The notes under the pieces are model-generated. The model was not told the origin of the DNA, made no database searches, and saw only the letters and a list, made by a program, of their open reading frames with translations. Positions 63,389 through 64,000 of a DNA stretch of 64,000 nucleotides are shown one piece after another (position 1 is the stretch's first letter; each line of letters opens with the position of its first letter). Position numbers and translations under genes: made by a program. This DNA is from Acidobacteriota bacterium (lineage in GTDB: Bacteria > Acidobacteriota > Blastocatellia > Pyrinomonadales > Pyrinomonadaceae). The stretch covers positions 434,001 through 498,000 of the forward strand of contig JAHBSK010000002.1 of the NCBI GenBank assembly GCA_019639175.1. The letters are read 5' to 3'.

Positions 63389-63604
63389 ATGGCTAAAGAG
63401 ATCGTCACAATAGAAGGAGAAGAAGTTGTTGTTAGAAAGGATACGGCAACGGCTTTTCGCGGCATCCGGTGGATGGTCCTGAGCCTGGCGGCATTCATAC
63501 TGATAATGCTGATACTTATTTTTGCTGGATTGATAGACCTGAACACGGAACCCACGCCGACATCGGTGCCGGCGGAAAATGCCCCGGAAAGAGGCATTCC
63601 CTGA
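63389..63604 (+). CDS. Small single-span membrane protein
   Basis: A 71-residue protein. A short cytosolic start (MAKEIVTIEGEEVVVRKDTATAFRGIRW, shown here in parts: AKEIVTIEGEEVVV and KDTATAFRG) is followed by one membrane helix (MVLSLAAFILIMLILIFAGLI, about 29-49) and a Pro/Thr-rich tail. GGAGAG lies eight bases before the ATG. No family is recognised. It is preceded by a sigma54-type promoter, so its expression is probably conditional. Confidence 0.75.
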   Translation: MAKEIVTIEGEEVVVRKDTATAFRGIRWMVLSLAAFILIMLILIFAGLIDLNTEPTPTSVPAENAPERGIP

Positions 63605-63797
63605 CATCCTGGCAGATCTTGATTTGCAATTCACGCAATGACAAGGGGGAAATGACAGTAAAAATGTGAATTGCTGGCCGTGTTCGACACGGCATCGGAC
63701 ACTCGCAGTTTGAGTGTCCATTTTTATGTTCTAAACATCGATCCATTAAACTGTGACGTCCCTAAGGATTTCCGGCTTTTTTTGCTAACCTTTATGT

Positions 63798-64000
63798 GTG
63801 CTTGTTCTTGGTATTGAAAGCTCGTGTGATGAAACGGCTGCGGCGGTTGTCCGCGACGGCCATGAGATGTTGTCGTCCGTCATACATTCGCAGATCGAAC
63901 TCCATGCAGAGTATGGCGGTGTTGTCCCTGAACTCGCTTCTCGCGAGCATTTGGGCCGGATCGAAACGATGGTTCGCGAGGCTCTGGACAAAGCCGGTGT
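63798..64000 (+). CDS. tsaD: tRNA threonylcarbamoyladenosine synthase subunit TsaD (5' part)
   Basis: The first 67 codons of TsaD, cut by the window end. The GTG start at 63798 gives [21 protein letters not shown], the family N-terminus (ATP and metal binding), followed by [21 protein letters not shown], with the first His of the metal site expected just outside the window. A nearby ATG is out of frame. TsaD uses threonylcarbamoyl-AMP from Sua5 (24032-24970) to make t6A37 on tRNA. Confidence 0.95.
   Translation, partial: MLVLGIESSCDETAAAVVRDGHEMLSSVIHSQIELHAEYGGVVPELASREHLGRIETMVREALDKAG

Overview
The window looks like a chromosomal segment of an acidobacterium, most likely of the Blastocatellia/Pyrinomonadaceae type (inference). 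The best support is three secreted proteins of the 'VWFA-related Acidobacteria' family (29082-30332, 30448-31641, 54857-55975), together with an S46 dipeptidyl peptidase, a DUF885 protein and a large PDZ/SpoIIE phosphatase. Base composition is even and moderate. I found no insertion sequence, phage gene, CRISPR array, rRNA or tRNA, so this is mainly core genome with small accessory islands.

Layout. 1-5767 (minus strand): TlpA-like lipoprotein, Nudix hydrolase, GH15 glucoamylase-like enzyme, pyruvate kinase and a secreted alpha/beta hydrolase cut by the window edge. 5872-13562 (plus): NifU-like protein, CNNM/CorC membrane protein with a structured leader, enolase, a VapBC-like pair, a GNAT enzyme, a phosphoglycerate-mutase homologue that has lost most catalytic residues, and thymidine kinase. 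13602-16092 (minus): a hypothetical protein and the KhtTU potassium/proton antiporter. 16419-17993 (plus): two secreted unknowns. 18168-23889 (minus): uvrC and a tight receiver / YaiO beta-barrel / HEAT / GT2 operon, probably a surface-glycan module. 24032-33891: Sua5, GT39, Gfo/Idh/MocA oxidoreductase, serine hydrolase, two VWFA proteins, GlgC and MtgA. 34070-39935 (minus): S46 peptidase, M23 peptidase, small membrane protein, and an ECF sigma / anti-sigma / zinc-finger membrane protein operon. 40178-46513 (plus): flippase-like protein, NrdR, Lon, MltD-like transglycosylase. 46571-52746 (plus): GntR and Rrf2 regulators, then a redox and electrophile-stress cluster (nitroreductase, YceI, MDR reductase, LLM flavoprotein, OsmC, thioredoxin). 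52901-64000: FG-GAP protein, third VWFA protein, phosphopentomutase, an Hcp without other T6SS genes, DUF885, PP2C phosphatase, DUF305, a small membrane protein behind a sigma54-type promoter, and the start of tsaD.

Points of most interest: (1) the phosphoglycerate-mutase homologue at 11289-12842, where the phosphoserine position is Ala and most metal ligands are replaced, while the related phosphopentomutase at 55989 looks intact; (2) a shared palindrome, TGTAAC-N7-GTTACA, on the promoters of the Rrf2 gene and trxA, and with one mismatch ahead of the nitroreductase, which defines a probable redox regulon; (3) the receiver/YaiO/HEAT/GT2 operon; (4) several families of intergenic hairpin repeats, one of about 135 bp present three times; (5) a structured leader with a terminator directly before the CNNM start codon.
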